Under the pieces are notes generated by a model. It was not told where the DNA came from, did not search any database, and saw only the letters and a program-made list of their open reading frames with translations. 64,000 nt of DNA, from assembly GCA_902789725.1 (NCBI GenBank), contig CADAPC010000037.1, forward strand, positions 27,350 to 91,349. Reading direction: 5' to 3'. Position numbers and translations under genes: made by a program. Shown piece by piece: positions 37,413 to 46,527 of the stretch. This DNA is from an uncultured Bacteroidales bacterium. Its GTDB lineage: Bacteria > Bacteroidota > Bacteroidia > Bacteroidales > Bacteroidaceae. Position 1 is the stretch's first letter, and the number at the start of each line of letters is the position of its first letter.

Positions 37413-38450
37413 ATGAAATACAGACTTTTAGCGATACTTTTACTCTTGGCATGTGTGATTACCGCATGCGATGACAACCCTTCCACTGGACGGCGCCACA
37501 GAAGAAGCGGCAGTTTGCTAACCCCCGTGTCGTCGGGCAACCCCTACGAAGTGATGGTGGTGGCTGACGACAGTGTGTGGACAGGCTATGCAGGCAGAGC
37601 CATACAGACCATCCTCGACAAGCCGCTGAGAGGATTGCCTCAGGATGAACCGCAATTCCACAAGAGCCACATCACCGAAAAGCACTACGACCACATTACC
37701 AACCTGTTCCGCAACATCTTCCGCATTCACATCAGCAACGAATACACGATGGCGAAGATGACGGTGGAGAAAGACGTACACGCTGAGCCACAGATGATTG
37801 TAACAGTGAATGCTCCCAATCAGCGCGAGGCTTCCATCTATATTAGCGAGCACACCAAGCAGATTGAGAGCCTCTTCATCAGTGAGGAAATCAACCGTGA
37901 GGCCAACGACCTTTATTACACGCACAACGTGAAATTTGCCAAGAAGGTGAAGGAGATGTTCGACTGCGAGTTTTACATCCCAGGCGACATCAAGAAGATG
38001 AAGGTGGGCGAAGACTTCATTTGGGCAAGCGACGACGGCCTGTCCACCATTCAGAACATCTGCATCTATTCCTTGCCTTACGTGAGCGAAAAGATGTTTA
38101 CGAAGAAACCCTATATTGCCCTCCGCGACACGGTAATGAAGCGCAACATCCCAGGCGACAAGCCCAATCAGTGGATGCAAACCAATCCCCATTTCGTGTG
38201 GACAAAGAACATCAGTGTGAACGGCCAGTTTGCCATGGAAGCGCGCGGGTTGTGGGAAATGAGAAACGATGCCATGGGTGGACCCTTCATCAGCCACTCG
38301 CGCATTGACAAGAAGAATGGGCGTGTCATTGTGGTGGAAGGCTTTGTCTATGCACCCGAAAAGATGAAGCGCACCATGATTCGAAGGCTTGAGGCTGCGC
38401 TCTATACTCTTGAAACTCCAGGCGACAAGGAACAGCAAAAAGAGAAATAA
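37413..38450 (+). CDS. DUF4837-family lipoprotein
   Basis: 345 residues. The N-terminus is a lipoprotein signal with lipobox VITAC, the lipidated Cys at about residue 19. The mature part matches the Bacteroidetes DUF4837 pattern (VSSGNPYEVMVVADDSVW, LPQDEPQF, NLYY-like repeats, GFVYAPEKMKR). It is likely an envelope lipoprotein of unknown role. It lies 2 bases after rlmN and before pdxA, so it is probably co-transcribed. Confidence 0.82.
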   Translation: MKYRLLAILLLLACVITACDDNPSTGRRHRRSGSLLTPVSSGNPYEVMVVADDSVWTGYAGRAIQTILDKPLRGLPQDEPQFHKSHITEKHYDHITNLFRNIFRIHISNEYTMAKMTVEKDVHAEPQMIVTVNAPNQREASIYISEHTKQIESLFISEEINREANDLYYTHNVKFAKKVKEMFDCEFYIPGDIKKMKVGEDFIWASDDGLSTIQNICIYSLPYVSEKMFTKKPYIALRDTVMKRNIPGDKPNQWMQTNPHFVWTKNISVNGQFAMEARGLWEMRNDAMGGPFISHSRIDKKNGRVIVVEGFVYAPEKMKRTMIRRLEAALYTLETPGDKEQQKEK

Positions 38451-38481
38451 ACCATTAACGAAATAAGAATAACTGACAGAT

Positions 38482-39558
38482 ATGAAAATAGGCATCACAA
38501 CTGGCGACATCAATGGTGTCGGCTACGAACTGATTCTCAGAACTTTTGAAACGGAAGGAATGACCACACTGGTTACTCCTGTCATATATGGGTCGCCCAA
38601 AACAGCCACTTACCACCGCAAGAACCTGGGGTGCCAAACCAGTTTTCAGGTGATTGAATCAGCTGAACAAGCCAAGCATGGCGTAGTAAGCATGGTGAAT
38701 TGTTTTGACGAGGAAGAACAAAAGATTGAACTTGGAAAGGCCACGGACGAAGGTGGCGCAGCAGCACTCGTGTCATTGAACCGCGCGCTGGAGGATTTGC
38801 AGAGCGGAAAGATTGAAGCGCTGGTGACAGCCCCACTAAACAACAGCACCATCAAGCTGGCAAATAACGAGCCTTTCCGAGGACAAACCCGCTACATAGA
38901 GCAAGCTGTTGGCGAAGGGAAAAAGGCACTCAAGATATTTGTCAGCAATAACCTGCGCATAGCATTGGCTACTGACAAAATGCCTGTAGCAGAAATTGCG
39001 TCTTCCATCACGAAAGAATTGATTGCCGAGAGATTGGTGATTCTGCACAACGCCCTCAAGCGCGACTTCTTCATAGACAATCCGCGCATTGCCGTCCTGG
39101 CACTCAATCCGCGAGGAGAAGGAAAGGAAGAGCAGGACATTATTCAGCCTGTCATCGACGAACTCTTTAAGCGTGGCGTACGCTGCATGGGACCATACGT
39201 GGCTGAAGATTTCTTCGGAACGGGCAATCATGAGCATTTCGATGCTACGCTGGCCATGTATTACGACCAGGGCGTGTCGGCTTTCAAGGCTCTTGCACTC
39301 GACGAGGGTGTGAACTTTACGGCTGGACTTCCTTATCTGCGCACTGCACCTGCTATGGGTGTTTGCTACGACCAGGCAGGGAAGGACACGGTGGATGAGC
39401 TGCCTTTCCGTCAAGCCATCTACATGGCCATTGATGCAGTGCGCTCGCGCAAAAATTTCGACAATGAGCGCGTGAATCCACTCCAGAAACAATATGTGGC
39501 CAAGCGCGATGATTCAGACAAGCTGAAACTGGATCAAGTGACTGACGATGAAGATTGA
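38482..39558 (+). CDS. pdxA: 4-hydroxythreonine-4-phosphate dehydrogenase
   Basis: 358 residues. IGITTGDINGVGYE at the N-terminus, the TAPLNN segment, a GHT-like substrate region and the late LNPRGEG and GVNFTAGLPYLRTAPAMG match PdxA. It oxidises 4-phosphohydroxy-L-threonine in the DXP-dependent pyridoxal phosphate pathway. PLP is the cofactor of GlyA and TrpB, both nearby. It is 31 bases after DUF4837. Confidence 0.94.
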   Translation: MKIGITTGDINGVGYELILRTFETEGMTTLVTPVIYGSPKTATYHRKNLGCQTSFQVIESAEQAKHGVVSMVNCFDEEEQKIELGKATDEGGAAALVSLNRALEDLQSGKIEALVTAPLNNSTIKLANNEPFRGQTRYIEQAVGEGKKALKIFVSNNLRIALATDKMPVAEIASSITKELIAERLVILHNALKRDFFIDNPRIAVLALNPRGEGKEEQDIIQPVIDELFKRGVRCMGPYVAEDFFGTGNHEHFDATLAMYYDQGVSAFKALALDEGVNFTAGLPYLRTAPAMGVCYDQAGKDTVDELPFRQAIYMAIDAVRSRKNFDNERVNPLQKQYVAKRDDSDKLKLDQVTDDED

Positions 39559-39624
39559 ATGGCAGGGTAACCCCCATTGCACTCATTGGCATGTTAGTCA
39601 CCGTAAACAAAAGGAAGTATTGGC

Positions 39625-40686
39625 TTGAAAAACAAGACTCGAAACATATTCTTAGCCTTCGGAATCATCGCCATCATTGTGATGTTGTTTACGTTCGAGG
39701 TGTCGTTTACCCAACTTTGGGCAAACATCTGTCATGCTGGCTATTGGCTCTTCGCCATCTTCGGTCTGTGGGTGGTGCTCTACATCATGAATGCGTGTAC
39801 TTGGCTATTCATTATTCGAGGGTCGGGCGACTGTCCCCTCCCCTTCTGGAAAATTCTGAAAATCACCATCACAGGCTTTGCGCTCAACTATGCCACCCCT
39901 GCCGGGTTGATGGGCGGCGAACCTTATAAGATAATGGAGATGAAGCCGTACATCGGCACTCAAAGAGCCTCCTCCAGCGTGCTGCTCTTCGCCATGATGC
40001 ACATCTTCGCTCACTTCTGGTTTTGGACAAGCAGCATAGTGGTGTATCTCGTGTTGGCTTGGTGCGACCTGTTGCCCCTCGACGTGGGTATGGGCATTAT
40101 CCTCTTCTTCATGACCTGCTTTTGTGGAGCTGGCATCTACCTGTTTTTGCGAGGCTACAAACGGGGCATGGTGGTCAAGCTCATTCACTTCCTAAGCCAC
40201 CTGCCAGGCCTGAAACGATGGGTGCACACTTTTGCCGAAAGCCATCAGGATGATTTGGTGAAGATAGACCGCCAAATTGCGGAATTGCGGTCGCAGAACA
40301 AGAAAACCTTTTACGGTAGTTTTTTCCTCGAATATGTGGGGCGTGTCTTCCAGAGTTTTGAAATATACTTCTTGCTCCAGCTCTTCGATGCTGGCACTGG
40401 CGGCGGGCTCACCTTCGTTTATGCTCTCCTCATCCATTCGTTCACCAGTCTGTTTGCCAATCTCCTGTTCTTCCTTCCCATGCAGTTAGGCGGACGAGAG
40501 GGAGGATTTGCCATGTCGGTGGCTCAGATGGGCATGACAGCCAACATTGGCATGTTTATCAGCATCATCTGCCGTGTGCGCGAACTCTTCTGTATAGCCA
40601 TTGGCTTGCTGCTGATGAAAGTGGGCAACAATGTGCCAGCAGCTACCCCCCCCTATCACTTGATACATACCGAAACATCAACATGA
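39625..40686 (+). CDS. Flippase-like integral membrane protein (LPG_synthase_TM/UPF0104 family)
   Basis: 353 residues, about eight membrane helices (from IFLAFGIIAIIVMLFTF to the last around 325). The family pattern is visible in the TITGFALNYATPAGLMGGEPYK segment and LGGREGGFAMSVAQMGM. Relatives (AglD, MprF flippase domain) move glyco- or aminoacyl-lipids across the inner membrane. The start is a TTG at 39625; a stop at 39604 and no ATG nearby force this. It overlaps the ATP-grasp gene by four bases, starting a coupled set. Confidence 0.8.
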   Translation: MKNKTRNIFLAFGIIAIIVMLFTFEVSFTQLWANICHAGYWLFAIFGLWVVLYIMNACTWLFIIRGSGDCPLPFWKILKITITGFALNYATPAGLMGGEPYKIMEMKPYIGTQRASSSVLLFAMMHIFAHFWFWTSSIVVYLVLAWCDLLPLDVGMGIILFFMTCFCGAGIYLFLRGYKRGMVVKLIHFLSHLPGLKRWVHTFAESHQDDLVKIDRQIAELRSQNKKTFYGSFFLEYVGRVFQSFEIYFLLQLFDAGTGGGLTFVYALLIHSFTSLFANLLFFLPMQLGGREGGFAMSVAQMGMTANIGMFISIICRVRELFCIAIGLLLMKVGNNVPAATPPYHLIHTETST

Positions 40687-41534
40687 AAATATTAGGCATC
40701 AGCAGAGGATTGAAGTTCTCCCCCAACTTGGCGGGCAACGATGCTGCCATCTTCAAAGCTGTAAAGGACGAACTGACGAAGATGGGGCACGAGGTGGACA
40801 TCATTCACGAAACCGCGATGGTGGGACATGACTATACACCCTACGTCCGTGTGTTCACCATGGCGCGAGACATCTTTTCCTTGGTCATGTTGGAGAAAGA
40901 GACTGATGTGCAGACGCAAGCCAAGTTCATCAATTCCATCGACGGCATCCTCACAGCCACCAACAAGGCGGCGGTGGCCACTCAGATGTTAGAAATAGGC
41001 ATTCCTCAACCTGACTTTCTGGTGGGCGAACAGCGCAATCTGCTTTATTGTTCAGCACCCAGCAAGGACGATATTGTTCCTCCCGTATGGTTGAAGAACT
41101 GCGACGGATCGGCGGTTGTGGCAGAAGACACGATGTTCTGCACTTCGAAAGCTGAGTTTGACAAAGCCTTTCAAAATTTTGAGAAGCGTGAAGTGAACTT
41201 GTGGATGGCACAGCTTCATCAGCCTGGCGACTTGGTGAAATTTTATGGCGTGGAGGGAACAGACTTCTTCCAATGGAATTATGCCAGCGAGGGACATTCC
41301 AAATTCGGGCTTGAACAGGTGAATGGAAAGGAGAAGGGATTCCTTTTCGATGGCAGCAGAATCAACCATTACGCTGACATGATAGCCCAGCGCCTGAATG
41401 TGCCCATCTATGGCGGTGATGTCATCATCGATGAGGATGGAGGGTTTTGGTTTATCGATTTCAACGATTTCCCCAGTTTCTCCAACTGCCAGGAAGAGGC
41501 AGCCTGTGCTATAGCAAAAAGAATTGTGCAATGA
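40683..41534 (+). CDS. ATP-grasp family ligase
   Basis: 283 residues. The N-terminal sequence is a Rossmann-like pre-ATP-grasp region. The ATP-grasp fold is seen in the C-terminal two thirds: NKAAVATQMLEIGIPQPDF (lid), PVWLKNCDGSA (phosphate loop) and GGDVIIDEDGGFWFIDFNDFPSF (Mg2+/catalytic Asp-Asn). ATP-grasp enzymes join a carboxylate to an amine or thiol. The substrate is not evident. It is coupled to the flippase-like gene and the CDP-alcohol phosphotransferase by overlapping start and stop codons, which suggests a lipid or envelope product. Confidence 0.8.
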   Translation: MKILGISRGLKFSPNLAGNDAAIFKAVKDELTKMGHEVDIIHETAMVGHDYTPYVRVFTMARDIFSLVMLEKETDVQTQAKFINSIDGILTATNKAAVATQMLEIGIPQPDFLVGEQRNLLYCSAPSKDDIVPPVWLKNCDGSAVVAEDTMFCTSKAEFDKAFQNFEKREVNLWMAQLHQPGDLVKFYGVEGTDFFQWNYASEGHSKFGLEQVNGKEKGFLFDGSRINHYADMIAQRLNVPIYGGDVIIDEDGGFWFIDFNDFPSFSNCQEEAACAIAKRIVQ

Positions 41535-42520
41535 TGAAAGAAGAGATTCAATCGACACTAAAATCGAACGACACGGAGGAGTGGCTCGACACCGTGTGGA
41601 CACGTCCCATCGGCTACTGGTGGGCAAAGTTCTTCGACCATTTCGACATACATCCCAACACCGTAACCATCCTCTCCATGATTCTTGGAGTGGCATCGGC
41701 CTATTTCTTTACGTTCGGCAGCTACCGCATGGCTGGCATGGAGGGACTCATTTACAATATTGTGGGGGTTCTTCTGCTGGCTTGGGCTAACTTCTACGAC
41801 AGTGCCGACGGACAACTGGCTCGCATGACGGGCAAGAAAACCCAACTGGGACGCATTCTCGACGGAGCAGCGGGCGACGTGTGGTTCTTCTTTCTATATC
41901 ATGCCCTGTTCTTCCGCTTCTATCAGTATCATGATTGCGAATTTCGTTGGCTTGGCATTGAGCCTTCTGAACTCAACCGCTTGATTGTCTGCCTTATTTT
42001 CTATGCAGCCTGTTGGTTGTCTGGTCTTTGGCTGCATGCACGCCAATGCGGACTGGCCGACTACTACCGGCAGATACACCTCTTTTTCCTGAAGGGGAAG
42101 GCAGGCAGCGAACTGGACAATTCGGCGCAGCAAATGCAACTCTATCTGTCCACACCTTGGCAAGGCAATTTCCTCTACAAGCTCTTCTTGCGAACCTACA
42201 TCAACTATACTCGCAGCCAGGAAAAGCAGACCCCTGCCTTCCAGCAACTGATGAAATTACTCAAGGAGAAATATGGAACGGTAGAAAACATTCCGCAGGC
42301 ATTCCGCAATCAATTCCGTAAAAAAAGTCTCCCCATGATGAAGTGGGCAAACATCCTTACATTTAACACCCGCGCCATCACTCTCTACCTTTCCTTCCTG
42401 CTGGATCTGCCTTGGCTCTACCCTTTGGCTGAAATGACTCTATTCACAGGACTCTATCTTTACATGCGACACACACACGAAGCTTTCTGCAAGGATTTTA
42501 ATCGCACTATCTCTGACTAA
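41531..42520 (+). CDS. CDP-alcohol phosphotransferase-family membrane enzyme
   Basis: 329 residues from the ATG at 41531, which overlaps the ATP-grasp stop; an upstream ATG in the same frame (41447) is inside that gene and unlikely. The family motif is present: D90xxD93GxxAR98, x8, G107xxxD111. The last acidic residue is D116, one residue further than in the consensus (GxxxDxxxD). Several membrane helices surround it. The family transfers a phosphoalcohol from CDP-alcohol (glycerol, inositol, ethanolamine) to a hydroxyl acceptor. It acts at the inner membrane in phospholipid or phospho-glycoconjugate synthesis. The altered spacing may change specificity. Confidence 0.85.
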   Translation: MMKEEIQSTLKSNDTEEWLDTVWTRPIGYWWAKFFDHFDIHPNTVTILSMILGVASAYFFTFGSYRMAGMEGLIYNIVGVLLLAWANFYDSADGQLARMTGKKTQLGRILDGAAGDVWFFFLYHALFFRFYQYHDCEFRWLGIEPSELNRLIVCLIFYAACWLSGLWLHARQCGLADYYRQIHLFFLKGKAGSELDNSAQQMQLYLSTPWQGNFLYKLFLRTYINYTRSQEKQTPAFQQLMKLLKEKYGTVENIPQAFRNQFRKKSLPMMKWANILTFNTRAITLYLSFLLDLPWLYPLAEMTLFTGLYLYMRHTHEAFCKDFNRTISD

Positions 42521-42524
42521 CACA

Positions 42525-43289
42525 ATGATTCAAGCTATCATCTTTGACTATGGCGGCACCATCGACACAAATTCCGTTCATTGGAGCGAGGTGCTCTGGG
42601 AGGCTTACCAGCAGGTTGGCATTCCTGTCAGCAAGGAGGAATTCCGCGCCAGCTATGTCTTTGCCGAACGAGCTTTGGCAAAGCATCCTTACATCAAACC
42701 CACACACAACTTTCTCGACTTGCTCCTTATCAAATGTGAACTCGAGACGAAAGACTTGACGGACCGTGGTGTGTGGAAGACAATGGAAAATGAGCGGAAA
42801 GTGAAGAGTGATGCCGCAGCCCGCTATTGCTACGAGTTTGTGCTGACAGTACTGAAAACGAGCCGCCCCGTTATTGTCCAGTTGGCTGAGTTGTTTCCCA
42901 TGGTATTGGTCAGCAATTTCTACGGAAACATCGAGACCATCCTTGCAGACTTTCACCTGCAATACTTTCAGCACATTGTTGAAAGTGCTGTGGTGGGGGT
43001 GCGCAAACCCGACCCAAAGATTTATCAGCTGGGTATTGATGCACTGAGAACAGCAACGGGAAAGACTGCAGAGGAGCTTCCTGCCGAAGACATCCTCGTG
43101 GTAGGCGATAGTTTTTCTAAGGACATCGTCCCGGCCAGCCAGTTAGGATGCCAGACGGTGTGGGTAAAAGGCAAAGGATGGGGACATGAAGAAGTTGATG
43201 AGAACTTGCCCACACATATTATATATAATATAACGGAATTGTTGGAAGTAATCGCTTCCTCTTCATCCACGAAAGCAATTACAGAATGA
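42525..43289 (+). CDS. HAD-superfamily hydrolase
   Basis: 254 residues. IIFDYGGTID (residues 5-14) is HAD motif I; the nucleophile is Asp8, but the +2 position, usually Asp in phosphatases, is Gly10. Motif II lies in MVLVSNFYGN, and motifs III/IV in GVRKPDPKIYQLG and ILVVGDSFSKDIVPA. It is probably a cytoplasmic phosphatase or related enzyme acting on a small phosphorylated metabolite. It lies 4 bases after the CDP-alcohol gene and overlaps the DUF5686 gene by four bases. Confidence 0.85.
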   Translation: MIQAIIFDYGGTIDTNSVHWSEVLWEAYQQVGIPVSKEEFRASYVFAERALAKHPYIKPTHNFLDLLLIKCELETKDLTDRGVWKTMENERKVKSDAAARYCYEFVLTVLKTSRPVIVQLAELFPMVLVSNFYGNIETILADFHLQYFQHIVESAVVGVRKPDPKIYQLGIDALRTATGKTAEELPAEDILVVGDSFSKDIVPASQLGCQTVWVKGKGWGHEEVDENLPTHIIYNITELLEVIASSSSTKAITE

Positions 43290-45892
43290 AAAAAATCTTC
43301 TTAGGCTTCCTCCTCCTTTGTTCAGTTCTCACCATGCATGCCCAAGTGACGGGCAAAGTAATAGATAGCAAGACCCGCGAACCACTGGACTATGTGAATG
43401 TCTATTACGAAGGTAAAAACGTGGGCGAGCAGACCGAAGAGGACGGCACGTTTGTCATTAAGGAAGACAGCACGTGGAAAGAATTGACTATTTCAACAAT
43501 GGGCTATCAGATGCAAACCGTCAGGCTGAAAGATTTCGGCAAGAACAAGAACCTCACCATTCGACTTGTACCTGACTCCAAAACTCTCTCAGGCGTGACA
43601 GTTTCAGCCAAGAAAACCCGCTACAGCCGCAAGAACAATCCTGCGGTGGAATTGATGAAGAAAGTCATAGCCCACAAGAAAATGAGCGACCTACATGCTA
43701 AGGACTTCTTCAGTTACACCAAGTATGAAAAGATGACTTTTTCCCTCAACGAGGTGAGCGACAAAGTGTTTGACGAAGGGGAATACAAGCGCTTCGCTTT
43801 TTTGAAAGACCATGTGGAAACTTCGCCCCAGACGGGCAAGCTCATCCTCCCACTCACGGTGGATGAGATGCTATCGGAAATCTACTACCGCAAAGACCCT
43901 AAGTCGGAGAAGCAAGTCATCAAGGGAGAAAGCAACAAGGGAGTGACCGAACTTGTCAATACAGGCGAAATCCTCACCACCACCCTGAAAGACATCTTCA
44001 CCGATGTTGATATTTACGAGAATGAGTGCCGACTGCTTCAGTACCCCTTCCGTTCGCCCATTGCTGACAATGCCATCTCCTTCTACCGCTACTATTTGCA
44101 AGACACTCTTTTTATTGACCAAGATAAAGTGGTGGATGTGGGATTCCTGCCCAACAACCAACAGGATTTCGGCTTTTCGGGACATCTCTACATCTTGCTC
44201 ACTCCCGACTCTACCTTTCAAGTGCGGCGTGTGGAACTTAGCATTCCCCGGAGCAGCGACGTAAACTTTGTGGAAAACATGATGATCGCCCAAGACTTTG
44301 AAGAGTTGGAAAACGGCGACCGAATCGCATCGACCAACGACATGCTGGTGGAACTGCAACTGAGTAAGTGGTTGGGGAAATTCCAAGTGCAAAAGGTGAC
44401 CCGCCTGTCGAATGTGTCCTTCGAAAAAATTCCCCGTTCACTCTTCAAAAACATTAGAGGAAACACTTTGCGCGAGCCTGATGCCTCGATGCATGATGAG
44501 GCTTTCTGGAACGAATATCGCCAGGTGAAACTCACCTCCTCGGAGAGTAAGATGGACGGTTTTCTTGACCGCCTCACCCACATCAAGGGATTCAAATATG
44601 TACTTTTCGGATTCCGAGCTTTGGTGGAGAACTTTGTGGAAACAGGCGATTCCATCCATCCCAACTATGTAGATATAGGCCCCGTTAACACCATCATTTC
44701 GGCCAACCATTACGATGGTCTCCGCCTACGCCTTTCGGCACTCACCACCGCCAACCTCTCCCCTCACCTCTTTGCCAATGGATATGTGGCTTACGGCACT
44801 AAGACTCGAAATATCTATTGGAAGGGACAACTCACCTATGCTTTCAACAAAAAAGCATACCTGCCAAGGGAGTTCCCACAGCACAATCTCTCCGTCTATT
44901 GGTGGGACGACATCGTCTCACCTTTCGACAAGTTCATCCCGACCGACAAAGACAACATGTTTACTGCTTTGCGCGCCTCGACCGTGGACCAATATCACCA
45001 CACACGCGAACTGCGTATTGACTACACACGCGAGTTTGAGACAGGCATTAAATTGAGCGCACAATTTACAAGCACACGCAACCATCCGGTCGATGCACTC
45101 TTCTATCAGCGCCTGAATGGCAACCGCATTCCAACAAACGACCCCAAACAATGGCTTTCAGGCATCACCACCACTGAATTTAAGGTCGGTATATCCTACG
45201 AGCCTAATGTCACTTATGTCAACACTAAGCAGCGACGTGTGAAAGTGAACCACGACGCCCCCATCCTTTCCTTCAGCTACACCAAAGGCATCAAAGGTCT
45301 TTTTGGAGGAGGCTATAATTACAACGTGACAGAACTGGGTGTCTATAAGCGTTTCTGGTTAGGGCAGTTTGGCAAGTTCGACGCCAACATCAAGGCTGGA
45401 GCTCAATGGAACAAGGTGCCCTACCCCCTCCTGATCCATCCTGCTGCCAACACTTCCTACATTATCCAAGACAACACCTTCTACCTCATTTCCAACCTCG
45501 AATTTCTGAACGACCGCTATGCATCCCTACTTGCAGAATGGGACCTGAATGGGTGGCTGTTCAACCGCATTCCCCTGCTGAAAAAACTCAAATGGCGCGA
45601 ATGCATCGGAGTAAATATCCTGTGGGGACAGCTAACTGACCGCAACAACCCTGCTACGCTCAACTATGCCGACCCTGACCTTTTCTACTTTCCGGGGCAC
45701 TTCCGTGCCGATGGCAGCTACGAGCAAAACACCATCCGCATGAACGAGCGTAAACCCTACATTGAATGGCGAGTTGGAATACACAACATTTTCAAACTCA
45801 TTGAGATTGACTATGTGCGCAGACTCACCTACCTCAATAATCCAAACACTAACAAATGGGGCATCCGTTTCAAGGTGCGCATGACGTTCTGA
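43286..45892 (+). CDS. DUF5686 outer-membrane protein with CarboxypepD_reg-like domain
   Basis: 868 residues. Signal peptide 1-20 is followed by a carboxypeptidase-regulatory-like (Ig-like) domain (about 21-105: GKVIDSKTREPLDYVNVYYEG, EEDGTFVI, ITIRLV-type end). The remainder is a long beta-rich region typical of DUF5686 and of a C-terminal beta-barrel (final strand GIRFKVRMTF ending in Phe). It is likely an outer-membrane barrel without TonB-receptor plug. It is coupled to the HAD gene (ATGA) and ends the five-gene set. Confidence 0.82.
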   Translation: MKKIFLGFLLLCSVLTMHAQVTGKVIDSKTREPLDYVNVYYEGKNVGEQTEEDGTFVIKEDSTWKELTISTMGYQMQTVRLKDFGKNKNLTIRLVPDSKTLSGVTVSAKKTRYSRKNNPAVELMKKVIAHKKMSDLHAKDFFSYTKYEKMTFSLNEVSDKVFDEGEYKRFAFLKDHVETSPQTGKLILPLTVDEMLSEIYYRKDPKSEKQVIKGESNKGVTELVNTGEILTTTLKDIFTDVDIYENECRLLQYPFRSPIADNAISFYRYYLQDTLFIDQDKVVDVGFLPNNQQDFGFSGHLYILLTPDSTFQVRRVELSIPRSSDVNFVENMMIAQDFEELENGDRIASTNDMLVELQLSKWLGKFQVQKVTRLSNVSFEKIPRSLFKNIRGNTLREPDASMHDEAFWNEYRQVKLTSSESKMDGFLDRLTHIKGFKYVLFGFRALVENFVETGDSIHPNYVDIGPVNTIISANHYDGLRLRLSALTTANLSPHLFANGYVAYGTKTRNIYWKGQLTYAFNKKAYLPREFPQHNLSVYWWDDIVSPFDKFIPTDKDNMFTALRASTVDQYHHTRELRIDYTREFETGIKLSAQFTSTRNHPVDALFYQRLNGNRIPTNDPKQWLSGITTTEFKVGISYEPNVTYVNTKQRRVKVNHDAPILSFSYTKGIKGLFGGGYNYNVTELGVYKRFWLGQFGKFDANIKAGAQWNKVPYPLLIHPAANTSYIIQDNTFYLISNLEFLNDRYASLLAEWDLNGWLFNRIPLLKKLKWRECIGVNILWGQLTDRNNPATLNYADPDLFYFPGHFRADGSYEQNTIRMNERKPYIEWRVGIHNIFKLIEIDYVRRLTYLNNPNTNKWGIRFKVRMTF

Positions 45893-45941
45893 CACAACCT
45901 TTTTTCCCATAATAACAAAAATATGTGCCGTAGAATGCAAA

Positions 45942-45983
45942 AGGAAGAAGAAGGAAGCCATTGTTGACTTCCTTCTTCTTCCT
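45942..45983 (+). terminator. Terminator after the DUF5686 gene
   Basis: AGGAAGAAGAAGGAAG (45942-45957) and its perfect complement (45968-45983) form a 16-bp stem with a 10-base loop. The T-run (CTTT) is short. Confidence 0.75.
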
Positions 45984-45988
45984 CTTTA

Positions 45989-46132
45989 GCGGAAAGCGAG
46001 GGATTGCCTTTTAGGCTTTCCCTCCCACTTGCGGAAAGTGAGGGATTGCCTTTTAGGCTTTCCCTCCCACTTGCGGAAAGTGAGGGATTGCCTTTTAGGC
46101 TTTCCCTCCCTCTTGCGGAAAGTGAGGGATTC
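45989..46132. repeat. Tandem 42-bp repeats built from the tRNA-Ser 3' end
   Basis: Three full 42-base units start at 45989, 46031 and 46073, and a fourth (46115) runs into the tRNA. Each unit begins GCGGAAAGTGAGGGATT (the first has one change), which is exactly the end of the tRNA gene, and continues with a hairpin AGGGATTGCC/GGCTTTCCCT. They look like duplicated attachment-site or 3'-trailer units. A frame across them on the plus strand is not a gene. Confidence 0.85.
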
Positions 46133-46202
46133 GAACCCCCGGAACAGTTACCCGTTCACCGCATTTCGAGTGCGGCCCGTTCGACCACTCCGGCAACTTT
46201 CC
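46116..46202 (-). tRNA. tRNA-Ser, anticodon CGA
   Basis: 87 bases. The acceptor stem is GGAAAGT (5' end at 46202) with ACTTTCC, and the discriminator base is G. The anticodon stem-loop CCGCA-CTCGAAA-TGCGG gives anticodon CGA, which reads the Ser codon UCG. A long class II variable arm (GAACGGGTAACTGTTC) and the T-loop GGTTCGAATCC are present. CCA is not encoded. It is followed by three copies of its own 3' end. Confidence 0.95.
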
Positions 46203-46207
46203 TTGGA

Positions 46208-46242
46208 AAGGGTGAACCCCATAAATTTATAGGTTCACCCTT
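46208..46242 (-). terminator. Strong hairpin 5 bases before the tRNA-Ser 5' end
   Basis: AAGGGTGAACC (46208-46218) and GGTTCACCCTT (46232-46242) pair perfectly, with an ATAAATTTAT palindrome in the loop. On the minus strand only a TTT follows. It closes the candidate RNA upstream and may be a processing or termination hairpin. Confidence 0.6.
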
Positions 46243-46527
46243 AGAAGAAGCCGGGAGGAGATGTGATGAAACTCCGACGTGATAAGATTTGAGTATTTCC
46301 CGCCCTTTGTAATCCACCGACACGGAGGTTTCCAGAAACCGATACCCCATGCTCTGAGACATGGCGACTTCTGGGTTGTGGCCCGCCATTGGACGGAAAA
46401 ATCATCTCGGTTTCAGTTTTTAATTTGATGAGTATCCCGATCAATCCTGTACCCCGGCTTATATGTTAACTCCAGCACCCTTTTTTGTTCGGTTCACTCA
46501 CCGATTCGGGTAGCTTTCGTTGTTTTT
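46208..46527 (-). ncRNA. Candidate structured non-coding RNA, unidentified family
   Basis: The minus strand between htrA and tRNA-Ser has no credible gene but dense pairing. AAGCCGGG (plus 46453-46460) can pair with CCCGGCTT (46248-46255) as a long-range closing stem. Inside are hairpins CCATG/CATGG, GGTTTC/GAAACC and CTCCG/CGGAG; upstream of it is an ACCC...GGGT stem containing UCGGU/ACCGA. A TACCTTTG -7 box (plus 46534-46541), with CTTG 20 bases upstream, gives a start near 46527. The 3' end is the perfect hairpin before the tRNA. It lacks RNase P, tmRNA and SRP hallmarks. It may be co-transcribed with the tRNA. Confidence 0.5.

Noticed and set aside
45989..46132. CRISPR array
   Set aside because: The 42-base units are directly adjacent with no spacers, and one unit is the tRNA end itself. 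No cas genes are present in the window.
46004..46282. Plus-strand frame with repeated PFRLSLPLAESEGL peptide
   Set aside because: It is a translation of the 42-bp tandem repeats and runs antisense through the tRNA-Ser gene; it is not a protein.
46208..46527. RNase P RNA, tmRNA or SRP RNA
   Set aside because: The conserved GAGGAAAGTCC segment, the tmRNA tRNA-like ends with peptide frame, and the GGAAGCAGC-type SRP loop were all looked for and are absent.
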